Part shown: positions 17,195 to 24,967 of the stretch, one piece after another
Position numbering within the stretch: the first letter of the stretch is position 1
How the letters are laid out: each line of letters starts with the position of its first letter
Translations under genes and position numbers: made by a program
From: Beijerinckiaceae bacterium
GTDB lineage: Bacteria; Pseudomonadota; Alphaproteobacteria; Rhizobiales; Beijerinckiaceae
DNA length: 52,893 nucleotides
Reading direction: 5' to 3'
NCBI GenBank assembly: GCA_947456505.1
Contig: CANGTC010000009.1
Coordinates: 1-52,893 of the forward strand
Notes under the pieces: model-generated
Told to the model about the DNA's origin: nothing
Databases searched by the model: none
Seen by the model: the letters and a program-made list of their open reading frames with translations, nothing else

Positions 17195-18208
17195 ATGCTT
17201 AACACACGGCAAGCGGTTTTACGGAAATTTTGGTACGCGACCGTGCCCTTGGGTTTTGTCCGCGATGGCCCGAAGGCCTTCACGTTGCTGGGTGAAAATA
17301 TCGTGGTGTTTCTGGGCGCTGACGGCAAGCCAGCAGCTTTGGCTGATCGCTGCTGTCATCGTACGGCGAAACTATCGAAGGGCTGGGTTAAAGATGGCCA
17401 TATCGTCTGTGCTTACCATGGCTGGTCTTATGAACCGTCTGGCAAGCTCGCATCTATCCCGCAGTTTCCCAAGGAGCAACCGCTGCCCGAGGGTCGCGCG
17501 ACGGCTTATCATGCGAAGGAACGCTATGGATATGTTTGGGTGGCGCTTGACGAGCCGCTTTCGGACATTCCCGAGGTGCTCGAGGCCGTGATGCCCGGCT
17601 ATCGCCAAATTCACCAATTCTATGACAAGTGGAACACCTCATCCCTGCGCTTGATGGAAAACTCTTTCGACAACGCGCATTTCGCGTTCGTGCATAAAGG
17701 CACCTTCGGCGACGCGAACCGGCCGAAACCCGAAAAATACGAGATCGTCGAGACTGATTACGGTTTCGAGGCTGAGACCATCGTGGAAGTCGTCAATCCG
17801 CCCCATGCGGCGCGCATCACCGGCACGACGGGCGCCATGACCACGCGGCATATGCGCAACAAATGGTTCATGCCTTTCTGCCGTCGCCTCGATATGGAAT
17901 ATCCCTCGGGTATCCGGCACATCATCTTCAATTGCGCGACGCCCATCGACGATGGTTCGATTCAGGTGGTACAAATTCTTTATCGCAATGATACCGAGGC
18001 TGATTGCTCGACCCAGGAGCTCATCGACTGGGACGCGGCCATCATCGCCGAAGATCGCGACGCTTTGGAATCCACTGATCCTGACGCCATCGTCGACATG
18101 AGCCGTAAACTTGAAATGCATATGCCCTCTGACAGACCCGGCATGATCATGCGCCGGAGGCTTTTCGAATTGTTGCAAAGTCACGGCGAGACGGAGATTG
18201 CGCGATGA
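17195..18208 (+). CDS. Rieske non-heme iron oxygenase, alpha subunit
   Basis: A 337-residue ring-hydroxylating/demethylating oxygenase. The Rieske [2Fe-2S] ligands are Cys53-x-His55 and Cys72-x-x-His75 (CCHRTAKL...CAYHGW), spaced 16 residues apart as in the family. The mononuclear iron site is shown by ENSFDNAHFAFVHKGTFG with His162 and His167. The short length and architecture resemble monooxygenases such as vanillate O-demethylase or methylxanthine N-demethylases rather than benzene dioxygenases. No separate ferredoxin or reductase gene is adjacent, so electrons must come from elsewhere. It lies 20 bases after the permease and overlaps the FAD oxidase gene (ATGA), suggesting consecutive steps on the imported compound. 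Confidence 0.88.
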   Translation: MLNTRQAVLRKFWYATVPLGFVRDGPKAFTLLGENIVVFLGADGKPAALADRCCHRTAKLSKGWVKDGHIVCAYHGWSYEPSGKLASIPQFPKEQPLPEGRATAYHAKERYGYVWVALDEPLSDIPEVLEAVMPGYRQIHQFYDKWNTSSLRLMENSFDNAHFAFVHKGTFGDANRPKPEKYEIVETDYGFEAETIVEVVNPPHAARITGTTGAMTTRHMRNKWFMPFCRRLDMEYPSGIRHIIFNCATPIDDGSIQVVQILYRNDTEADCSTQELIDWDAAIIAEDRDALESTDPDAIVDMSRKLEMHMPSDRPGMIMRRRLFELLQSHGETEIAR

Positions 18209-19590
18209 CCGCTCTTGTTTCTGATGAGGCGGCTGTGCGCCGGGCTCGTTCGGTGGAGCGCGTTCTGTCCGACATTGATGGCGTGCCGATCATCTCTGAA
18301 CCCGTCGCCATTCGCCGCAAGTCGCGCGATTACTTCTGGTACAGCCCCATCCTGAACGAGCAGCTGTCGGGCAAGGTCGCGGATGCGGTCGTGGCGCCCC
18401 GTGATGAAGCCGATGTGATCCGCATCGCCGCCGCCTGTGCGCGCCATGGGGTGGCGCTGACGCCGCGCGGCGCAGGCACCGGCAATTATGGACAATGCGT
18501 GCCCATGGAGGGCGGCGTCGTCATCGACATGATCGGCATGACGCAGATCCTCTCGCATAGCCCCGGCGTGGTGCGGGTCGAGGCGGGCGCGCGCATGGTG
18601 GACATTGATGCCGCCCTCGCGCCTTCGGGTTGGGAGCTGCGCATGCATCCCTCCACCAAGCGCACCGCGACCATTGGCGGCTTTGTCGCGGGTGGATCGG
18701 GTGGCGTCGGCTCCATCAACTATGGCGGCCTGCGCGAGCCCGGCAATATTCTGGGCGTGCGCATCGTGACGGTGGAGCGCGAACCGCGCGTGATCGATCT
18801 TGCCGCGGACGCCGCGCAGAAGGTCAATCGCGCCTATGGCACCACGGGCATCATCACGCGCCTCGACATGCCCTTGGCGCCGAAGTGGGAATGGATGGAT
18901 GTGGTCGTCAGTTTCAGCGACTTCGCCACCGCCGTGCAGGTTGGTCATGAAATCGCGCTCGCCGATGGCATCGTGAAGAAGCTCTTATCCGCTTGCGAAG
19001 CGCCGCTCGTGCGCTATTTCAGCGGCATTGCGGGCAAGGTTGGCGAGGACGAGAGCATTCTCATCTGCATGATCGCCAAGCCCTTCCTTCCCTATTTCAA
19101 AGCGTTCATTGGTGCGCGGGGCGCTGTGGTCCATGAGGAGGATTTCAATGAATCTCCGGGCCATACGCCCGCCTATGAATATACCTGGAACCATTCGACG
19201 CTGAATGTGCTCAAGACCGATCGCGGCGTCACCTATCTGCAGTGCCTGTTCCCCCATGATCGGCTGGCGGAGGCCGTTCGTGAAACCAGCGCGCTGTTCG
19301 GCGACGAACAGATGCAGCATCTGGAGTTCATCCGCTTTGGCGGCCGCCTGACCGCCAGCGCATTGCCCGTCATTCGCTATTCGACGGCGGGCCGGGTCAA
19401 TGAAATGATTGCGGCCTTTGAATCGCGCGGCGTGTTCATCGCCAACCCCCATGTGGTCACGCTTGAGGATGGCAGCCGTCACAAGCGTGCGGATGCTGAT
19501 CAACTGGGCTTCAAGCACGACGTCGATCCCCAGGGCTTGCTCAATCCCGGCAAGATGCGCACATTCGCGCCCCATGCCAAAACCGTTTAG
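18205..19590 (+). CDS. FAD-linked oxidase (GlcD/PCMH type), copy 2
   Basis: A 461-residue flavoprotein with the PCMH FAD-binding fold: VAPRDEADVIRIAAACARHG, LTPRGAGTGNYGQCVPMEGG, GGFVAGGSGGVGSINYGG, YGTTGIITRLDMPL, and C-terminal DPQGLLNPGKMRTFAP. It aligns along its whole length with the minus-strand oxidase at 12843-14222, and both share the GTGNYGQ-type and GGSGGVGS motifs. Its start overlaps the Rieske gene stop, so it probably oxidises the product of the oxygenase or another ring intermediate. The substrate cannot be predicted from sequence. Confidence 0.87.
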   Translation: MTALVSDEAAVRRARSVERVLSDIDGVPIISEPVAIRRKSRDYFWYSPILNEQLSGKVADAVVAPRDEADVIRIAAACARHGVALTPRGAGTGNYGQCVPMEGGVVIDMIGMTQILSHSPGVVRVEAGARMVDIDAALAPSGWELRMHPSTKRTATIGGFVAGGSGGVGSINYGGLREPGNILGVRIVTVEREPRVIDLAADAAQKVNRAYGTTGIITRLDMPLAPKWEWMDVVVSFSDFATAVQVGHEIALADGIVKKLLSACEAPLVRYFSGIAGKVGEDESILICMIAKPFLPYFKAFIGARGAVVHEEDFNESPGHTPAYEYTWNHSTLNVLKTDRGVTYLQCLFPHDRLAEAVRETSALFGDEQMQHLEFIRFGGRLTASALPVIRYSTAGRVNEMIAAFESRGVFIANPHVVTLEDGSRHKRADADQLGFKHDVDPQGLLNPGKMRTFAPHAKTV

Positions 19591-19601
19591 AGGAATTGCA
19601 C

Positions 19602-20390
19602 ATGCGCTGGCGTTATTGGGGCGACCTGACCACCAAGGATTTCGAAACCCTCGACCCGAACCGCACTATTGCTGTCGCGCCCATCGCGGCCCATGAGCAG
19701 CATGGTCCGCATCTGCCTGTCGCCACCGACACGATTCTGGGCGAGGGAATGGTGCGCGAAGTTGTAGCGCGATTGCCGGACGATCTTGATGCGCTCTTCC
19801 TGCCCATTATGTCTGTCGGCAAATCAAACGAACATATCCGCTCGCCGGGCACCCTGACCTTCTCGGCGCAGAGCGCGCTCGCCACGTGGATCGAGCTTGG
19901 CGAGTCCGTGCATCGCGCTGGCCTGCGCAAGCTCATTTTCGTCAACTCCCATGGCGGCAACGCCGACTTGCTGGCGGTGGTGGCGCGGGAGTTGCGGGTG
20001 CGCTGTGACATGTTCTGCGTGCACACATCCTGGCGCCGGTTCGGCGTGCCTGCCGGCATGTATACGCCGGTCGAGGACGCCCATGGCATTCACGCGGGCG
20101 ATATCGAGACCTCGCTGGTCCTGCACTTTCGCCCCGAACTCGCGCGCATGGACAAGGTCAAGAACTTCGTGTCCACGGCCGTCGCCATGGAACAGCGCTA
20201 CAAGCGCCTGCGCACCACGGGCATGCCCGCCTATGGCTGGATGGCCGGCGATATCAATCCTGACGGCGCTGCCGGCGACGCCACGCTTTCAACCGCCGAG
20301 AAAGGCCGCCTGACCGCCGAGCATCAGGCGCTCGGCTTCATCGAACTGCTGCGCGACGTCACGGACTTTCCGCTCTCGGACCTCTCATGA
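19602..20390 (+). CDS. Creatininase-family amidohydrolase
   Basis: A 262-residue protein of the creatininase family: metal-dependent hydrolases that open cyclic amides (creatinine to creatine) or remove formyl groups in cofactor synthesis. The metal-binding motif AHEQHGPHLPVATD covers residues 31-44 (Glu32, His37 and Asp43 among the expected ligands). NSHGGN and GIHAGDIETS supply the remaining His and Glu residues. The ATG at 19602, preceded by GAGGA, is chosen over a TTG at 19596. It is the last plus-strand gene of the transporter-Rieske-oxidase operon. In this context a cyclic amide or imide, perhaps the oxidised ring, is a sensible substrate; this is inference. Confidence 0.85.
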   Translation: MRWRYWGDLTTKDFETLDPNRTIAVAPIAAHEQHGPHLPVATDTILGEGMVREVVARLPDDLDALFLPIMSVGKSNEHIRSPGTLTFSAQSALATWIELGESVHRAGLRKLIFVNSHGGNADLLAVVARELRVRCDMFCVHTSWRRFGVPAGMYTPVEDAHGIHAGDIETSLVLHFRPELARMDKVKNFVSTAVAMEQRYKRLRTTGMPAYGWMAGDINPDGAAGDATLSTAEKGRLTAEHQALGFIELLRDVTDFPLSDLS

Positions 20391-20822
20391 TTTCCGGACG
20401 CCGGCGATCGCCATGAGGTCTCCAGCGTCCAGCCCCTGTTTGACGCCTGCATGAATCAGTTCGGCGAAGCCTTCATTGGGCATCATTACCGTGAGGCAGT
20501 AGAGCCGCTCTTCATTGGGGTTTTCGACCACATGCTCATGGCCGGGACGCACTACGAAACTGTCTCCGCGGGTGATACGGAAGGTCTCGCCGTTGCAATA
20601 GGCGATGCCGCTCCCCGAGAGCACATGGAACAGTTCGAAGGCGTCCTGATGGGTGTTGGGAGGCGTCTTTCCGTGGGCGTCGAAAATTTCGATGATCGCG
20701 GTGAAGGGCACCTTGTCGCGGATGGGATCGGCGATCAGCGCCATGCGGTTGGTGTCTTCGGACGCTATGCGGAAGGTTTCGTAATCGGCTGGGCGTCGGG
20801 CGATGACAGGGGATTGCGTCAT
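20385..20822 (-). CDS. Cupin-domain protein
   Basis: A small 145-residue single-domain cupin. Motif 1 reads THQDAFELFHVLSGSGIAYCNGE (residues about 62-84), and motif 2 reads GDSFVVRPGHEHVVEN with its metal-binding His. Cupins of this size act as metal-dependent enzymes (isomerases, dioxygenases) or small-ligand sensors. The start is the ATG at 20822 (MTQSPVIARR); the long minus-strand extension upstream is a shadow of the neighbouring gene. It converges with the creatininase gene, overlapping by six bases, and diverges from the hydrolase at 20931. Confidence 0.78.
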   Translation of the reverse strand: MTQSPVIARRPADYETFRIASEDTNRMALIADPIRDKVPFTAIIEIFDAHGKTPPNTHQDAFELFHVLSGSGIAYCNGETFRITRGDSFVVRPGHEHVVENPNEERLYCLTVMMPNEGFAELIHAGVKQGLDAGDLMAIAGVRKS

Positions 20823-20930
20823 GGGTTTGGTCCTGACCAGAAGCTTGGTGGAACAGTCGAAGCAAGTTTCTTGCCGTAGAGGCTGTGTTCGCGCGAAGTG
20901 ACATGGTGACGCCAGCATTGAGGATCGCAA

Positions 20931-21725
20931 ATGAATCAGTCTGCATCGTCCTCTGATCTCCGATCCCTCGGCGCCTCCCGGCCGGCGTCCTGGCGGGTGA
21001 GCGCGGGTCAAGCTGACCTCGTGCGGCCCATGCGCAGCGCCATTCCTGTGCCAGTGATGGCGCAGCCCAAGCCGATCACCATCGATTTGGGGCGCACTGC
21101 GATGATCGTGGTCGATATGCAGAATGATTTTTGCCATGCTGATGGCTGGCTCGCCTCCATTGGCGTTGATGTGGCGCCCGCGCGCAGGCCAATCGCGCCA
21201 CTCAACGGCTTTCTGCCGCAACTGCGCGCAGCCAGTGTGCCGATAATCTGGCTTAACTGGGGCGCGCGTCCCGACAAGATGAACCTCTCGCCCGCCTTGC
21301 TGCATGTCTACAATGGCTCAGGCCTTGGCGTGGGGCTTGGGGATCCCTTGCCCAAGACGGGTTCGCCCGTGCTGACGGAAGGCTCATGGTCCGCGCAGAT
21401 CGTGGATGAATTGCATCAGGACGCCAGCGATATCCATGTCGCCAAGCATCGCATGTCCGGCTTCTGTGATACGCCGCTGGATTCCATCCTGCGCAATCTC
21501 GATGTGAAGACGCTGCTGTTCAGCGGCGTCAATGCGGATCAATGCGTGCTGCATACGCTCGCGGATGCGAATTTTCTGGGCTATGATACCATTCTGGTGG
21601 AGGATTGCGCGGCGACGACCTCGCCCGATTTCTGCTGGCAGGCGACGCTTTATAATATCAAGCAGATCTTCGGCTTTGTGGCGCCGTCCACCGGGTTTGG
21701 CATTCAACCGTCGCCAGAGGTCTGA
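20931..21725 (+). CDS. Isochorismatase-family cysteine hydrolase (RutB-like)
   Basis: A 264-residue cysteine hydrolase. The triad residues are Asp62 (VVDMQNDFC), the Lys in HVAKHRMSGF and the Cys in GVNADQCVLHT. This family cleaves amide or ureido bonds, as in ureidoacrylate hydrolase RutB, N-carbamoylsarcosine amidase and biuret hydrolase. The ATG at 20931 has GAGG seven bases upstream, but gives an N-terminal tail of about 45 residues before the core; a later ATG at 21030 lacks a ribosome site. A RidA-family gene follows 46 bases later, the same pairing as RutB-RutC in pyrimidine breakdown. Confidence 0.84.
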   Translation: MNQSASSSDLRSLGASRPASWRVSAGQADLVRPMRSAIPVPVMAQPKPITIDLGRTAMIVVDMQNDFCHADGWLASIGVDVAPARRPIAPLNGFLPQLRAASVPIIWLNWGARPDKMNLSPALLHVYNGSGLGVGLGDPLPKTGSPVLTEGSWSAQIVDELHQDASDIHVAKHRMSGFCDTPLDSILRNLDVKTLLFSGVNADQCVLHTLADANFLGYDTILVEDCAATTSPDFCWQATLYNIKQIFGFVAPSTGFGIQPSPEV

Positions 21726-21771
21726 GGCGCGCGGCAAGGTTCAGCGCAACAACCAATCAAAGGGATCGCTT

Positions 21772-22155
21772 ATGCGCACAGCCATCAATCCTCCGCAGAT
21801 CGCGCCTCCCCTGGCGCCCTATAGCCACGCGGTCGTCGCGCCCGCGGGGGCCCGCATGCTCTTCGCCTCCGGGCAACTGGGCGCCACGCTGACGGGAGAA
21901 ATTCCAGAGGATGTGGAGGCGCAGGCTATTCTCTGTTTCGAGAACATCAAGGCCATCCTCGCCAGCGCCGACATGACCTTCGACGATGTTGTGCGCTTCA
22001 CAGGCTTCGTCACGGATCGCGCTTTTTTCCCGATCTACAGCGCCGTTCGCGCGCGCTACGTCCCCAAGCCGCTTTTTGCCTCGACGCTGGTGATCGTGTC
22101 GGGCTTCACCTTGCCGCAGTTCAAGGTGGAGGTTGAGGTGACCGCGATGAAATAA
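21772..22155 (+). CDS. RidA/YjgF/YER057c-family protein (RutC-like)
   Basis: A 127-residue RidA-family protein. Members hydrolyse reactive enamines/imines such as 2-aminoacrylate or, for RutC, aminoacrylate-type intermediates of uracil degradation. Conserved segments include PYSHAVVAPAGARMLFASGQ near the N-terminus, FENIKAILASADMTFDDVVR in the middle and LPQFKVEVEVTAMK at the end. The ATG at 21772 has AGGGA upstream. Its position after the RutB-like hydrolase suggests that the hydrolase releases an unstable enamine or carbamate that RidA clears. Confidence 0.88.
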   Translation: MRTAINPPQIAPPLAPYSHAVVAPAGARMLFASGQLGATLTGEIPEDVEAQAILCFENIKAILASADMTFDDVVRFTGFVTDRAFFPIYSAVRARYVPKPLFASTLVIVSGFTLPQFKVEVEVTAMK

Positions 22156-22202
22156 ACGCGCCCCTCGCATTTGCCGATGGCCCGTCACGACCTGGAGGAT
22201 CG

Positions 22203-23534
22203 ATGCCCCCGCATAGCCTGACTTTTCCCCACACTGACGACTTCGTGCTGGCCCATGCGCGGGTCCCGCTGTGCCTCACCGCGGCGGGCGCTCTGCCGCC
22301 CGCAGGCGAGGGGCTGGGCGCTTGCGACCTGCTGGTTCAGAGCGGGTGCATCGCCGCCATGGCGGCGCCCGGAACGCTCGGCTCTGCGTCGCCTGTGGTG
22401 GACTGCGATCAGGGCATCGTGCTCCCGCGCCTTGTTGATCTGCACACCCATCTCGACAAGGGCCATATCTGGTCGCGGCGACCCAATCCCGATGGCACCC
22501 ACCTGGGCGCGCGCGTCAGCGTGATGGAGGACCGCGCCGCCAACTGGAACGCGGATGACGTGCGCGCGCGCATGGATTTCGCCCTGCGCTGCGCCTATGC
22601 CCACGGTACTTCGGCGGTACGCACCCACATCGACTCCCTCGGCAAGCAGGCGGCTATCTCCTGGCCGGTTTTCGCGGAAATGCGCGAGGCCTGGAAGGGC
22701 CGCGTGGATCTGCAGGCCGTCGCGCTCTTTCCCATCGATTACGCGCTGGATGATGAGCCGATGTTCCGCCAACTGGTCGCGCAGGTCGCCCATCACGGAG
22801 GCGTTCTCGGTGGCATGACCTATCTGGGGGCTGTGGATGAGAGGTGCCATCGCGCGCTCGCCCTCCTGTTCGAGGCTGCGGCGGCCAATGGGCTCGATCT
22901 TGATTTCCACGTGGATGAAACCGACGAGAGGGAGGCGCGCACTCTCGCCGCCATCGCCGATACGGTCCTCGCCACCGGCTTTACCGGGCGGGTGGTAGCG
23001 GGCCATTGCTGCGCGCTGGCCCTGGCGCCGGATGCGGAGCGGGAGGATACGATCAAGCGGGTGGCGGATGCGGGCCTCAGCGTGGTGTCGCTGCCCATCT
23101 GCAATATGTATCTCATGGGGCGCACGGCGCATCGCACCCCGCGCTGGCGCGGCGTCACCACCGTGCACGAATTCGCCGCAGCGGGCGTTTCGGTGTCGGT
23201 GGCCAGCGACAACACCCGCGATCCCTTCTACGCCTATGGCGACCTCGATCTGCTGGAAGTTTATCGGGAGTCCGTCCGGATTCTCCAATTGGACCACACC
23301 GGCCCCGACTGGCTGCGCCTCGTCGCCAGCACGCCGGCCGATGTGATGGGTCTGCCAGACCATGGACGGTTGAAAGCGGGCCTGCCCGCCGATTTGATCC
23401 TCCTGCGGGCTCGCAGCTTCAATGAAATGAACGCCCGCCCGCAAAATGATCGCGCCGTACTCGTGAAGGGGCGCCCCATCGACACGACGCCGCCCGATTA
23501 TCGCGAGCTGGACCCCTGGGTGGGTGCGCCCTGA
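22203..23534 (+). CDS. Cytosine-deaminase-like amidohydrolase
   Basis: A 443-residue metal-dependent hydrolase of the cytosine deaminase branch of the amidohydrolase superfamily. HTHLDKGHIW (residues about 81-90) supplies the HxH metal pair. HIDSLG and LDFHVDET follow; GHCCALAL and SVASDNTRDPFYAYGD give the later His and Asp ligands. In CodA-type enzymes these residues deaminate an amino-substituted ring (cytosine, creatinine, isoguanine or aminotriazines). The start has GGAGG 10 bases upstream. It ends the segment begun by the RutB/RutC-like pair and precedes the BMP transporter operon. Ring specificity is open. Confidence 0.87.
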   Translation: MPPHSLTFPHTDDFVLAHARVPLCLTAAGALPPAGEGLGACDLLVQSGCIAAMAAPGTLGSASPVVDCDQGIVLPRLVDLHTHLDKGHIWSRRPNPDGTHLGARVSVMEDRAANWNADDVRARMDFALRCAYAHGTSAVRTHIDSLGKQAAISWPVFAEMREAWKGRVDLQAVALFPIDYALDDEPMFRQLVAQVAHHGGVLGGMTYLGAVDERCHRALALLFEAAAANGLDLDFHVDETDEREARTLAAIADTVLATGFTGRVVAGHCCALALAPDAEREDTIKRVADAGLSVVSLPICNMYLMGRTAHRTPRWRGVTTVHEFAAAGVSVSVASDNTRDPFYAYGDLDLLEVYRESVRILQLDHTGPDWLRLVASTPADVMGLPDHGRLKAGLPADLILLRARSFNEMNARPQNDRAVLVKGRPIDTTPPDYRELDPWVGAP

Positions 23535-23685
23535 GAGGCTTCCACCTCCACGGCCTCTGCCTGTTTTCCATGCAAATGTGCTGATTTCAGCAGCTTGGTT
23601 TGCGGAAGAAAGCGTCTTTCATGCATTCGCGCAGACGCATCCCTTGACGAAGCAATCATCTGAGTTGTCTTGGGCCGCCTTTATT

Positions 23686-23701
23686 GGTTAGAACACTAAT
23701 C
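23686..23701. promoter_or_regulatory. Imperfect palindrome upstream of the BMP transporter operon
   Basis: Within the 269-base gap before the BMP gene, GGTTAGAACACTAATC forms a near-perfect inverted repeat (GGTTAG against CTAATC around AACA). Its AT content is higher than the surroundings and it lies about 100 bases before the start codon, so it could be an operator. The regulator is not identifiable. Confidence 0.3.
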
Positions 23702-23803
23702 TTAAGCGTCGCAATTGTTGCTGGCGCGCTCTTTGCTTCAACTCTCCCTGGCAGGAAAAGGGCCCCCGGGGGGCGCGGCCGTTGTTGAACAGGAGCTTTT
23801 GCG

Positions 23804-24913
23804 ATGAGTGAATTCCGTCTCTCCCGTCGTCAATTCATGCATGGCGCCGGCGCCATGGGCGCCTCGGGGCTTCTGGCTGGCGCAAGTACGCCTGCGCTGG
23901 CCGCTGGCGTCACGCTCGGCATCGTCTATGTTGGTCCGCGCGACGACTTTGGCTGGAACCAGGCCCATGCGGTCGCCATCAAGGGTCTGAAGGCGGTTGC
24001 GGGCGTCAAGGCGGTCGAGGAAGAGAACGTGCCCGAGACTGACGCCTGCGCCAAGTCCATGGAATCCATGGTGAACCTTGATGGCGCCAATATCGTGCTG
24101 GGCACTTCCTTCGGCTATTTCACCCCCTTCATGGTGGATCTCGCCAAGAAATATCCCAAGGTCGAATTCCGCCATGCGGCGCCCCTCTGGGACGGCTCCA
24201 AGCATCCCAAGAATCTCGGCAGCTATTTTGGCTATCTCAACCAGGCTCATTATGTGAATGGCGTGGCTGCGGGCCTCTCCAGCAAGTCCAACAAGCTCGG
24301 CTTCGTCGCCGCCAAGCCGATCGCTTCGGTGCTCAGCAACATCAACTCCTTCCTGCTGGGTGCTCGCAAGGTGAACCCGAATGCGGTGGTGCAGGTCATC
24401 TTCACCGGCGACTGGTCCTTGCCCGTGCGCGAGGCGGAAGCAACCAATGCGCTTGTGGATGCGGGCTGCGATGTCATCACCTGCCATGTTGACGGTCCCA
24501 AGGTGGTCATCGAGACCGCCGAGAAGCGCGGCGTCAAGAGTTGCGGCCACAACGCCTCCCAGGCCCCGCTGGCTCCCAAGGGCTTCCTCACGGGCGCCGA
24601 ATACAAGTGGGAGACGATCTACAAGATCTACGCGGATCTGGTGGCCAAGGGGCAGCCCCTGCCCAACATGCTCGCGGGTGGTTATGACACCGACATGGTG
24701 ATGAACACAGCTTTCGGCGCCGGCGCCGGCGAGGAGGCCCGCAAGGCCGCAACGGCGGCCATCGCCGACCTGAAGGCCAAGAAGCCGATCTATGTGGGGC
24801 CCCTGAAGGATAACAAGGGCAAGCTCGTCATCGACAAGACCTATGACAACTATGACCCCTATCTCGATCAGATGGATTATCTGCTCGAAGGCGTCATCGG
24901 CTCGATCACCTGA
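23804..24913 (+). CDS. BMP-family ABC transporter substrate-binding protein (nucleoside type)
   Basis: A 369-residue periplasmic binding protein of the basic-membrane-protein (PnrA/Med) family, which captures purine nucleosides and related ligands. A twin-arginine-like signal is visible (MSEFRLSRRQFMHGAGAMGA, cleavage near ALA-AGV), suggesting export of the folded protein. GIVYVGPRDDFGWNQAHA and GANIVLGTSFGYFTPFM are typical of the fold. The ribosome site AGGAG precedes the ATG. It is followed by a terminator-like hairpin at 24928-24955 and then two permeases and an ATPase, so it is the binding protein of that importer. Confidence 0.9.
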   Translation: MSEFRLSRRQFMHGAGAMGASGLLAGASTPALAAGVTLGIVYVGPRDDFGWNQAHAVAIKGLKAVAGVKAVEEENVPETDACAKSMESMVNLDGANIVLGTSFGYFTPFMVDLAKKYPKVEFRHAAPLWDGSKHPKNLGSYFGYLNQAHYVNGVAAGLSSKSNKLGFVAAKPIASVLSNINSFLLGARKVNPNAVVQVIFTGDWSLPVREAEATNALVDAGCDVITCHVDGPKVVIETAEKRGVKSCGHNASQAPLAPKGFLTGAEYKWETIYKIYADLVAKGQPLPNMLAGGYDTDMVMNTAFGAGAGEEARKAATAAIADLKAKKPIYVGPLKDNKGKLVIDKTYDNYDPYLDQMDYLLEGVIGSIT

Positions 24914-24927
24914 TCCACGAAATCTGG

Positions 24928-24955
24928 CGGAAGCGGTGAAAGCCGCTTCCGTTTT
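24928..24955 (+). terminator. Terminator-like hairpin with T-run between binding protein and permease genes
   Basis: CGGAAGCGG at 24928-24936 pairs perfectly with CCGCTTCCG at 24943-24951 over a six-base loop, and TTTT follows. It lies 15 bases after the binding-protein stop and before the permease ribosome site (GGGAG, 24956-24960). Partial termination here would make binding protein in excess over membrane components, as is common in ABC import operons. Confidence 0.65.
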
Positions 24956-24967
24956 GGGAGTTCATTC

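Noticed and set aside
22185..23444. Minus-strand frame of 419 codons opposite the cytosine-deaminase-like gene
   Set aside because: Antisense shadow with no domain; the plus strand carries all metal-binding motifs of an amidohydrolase.
23763..23772. CCCCCGGGGG run before the BMP gene
   Set aside because: A loop-less GC palindrome that can arise by chance in GC-rich DNA; no sign of a regulatory role.
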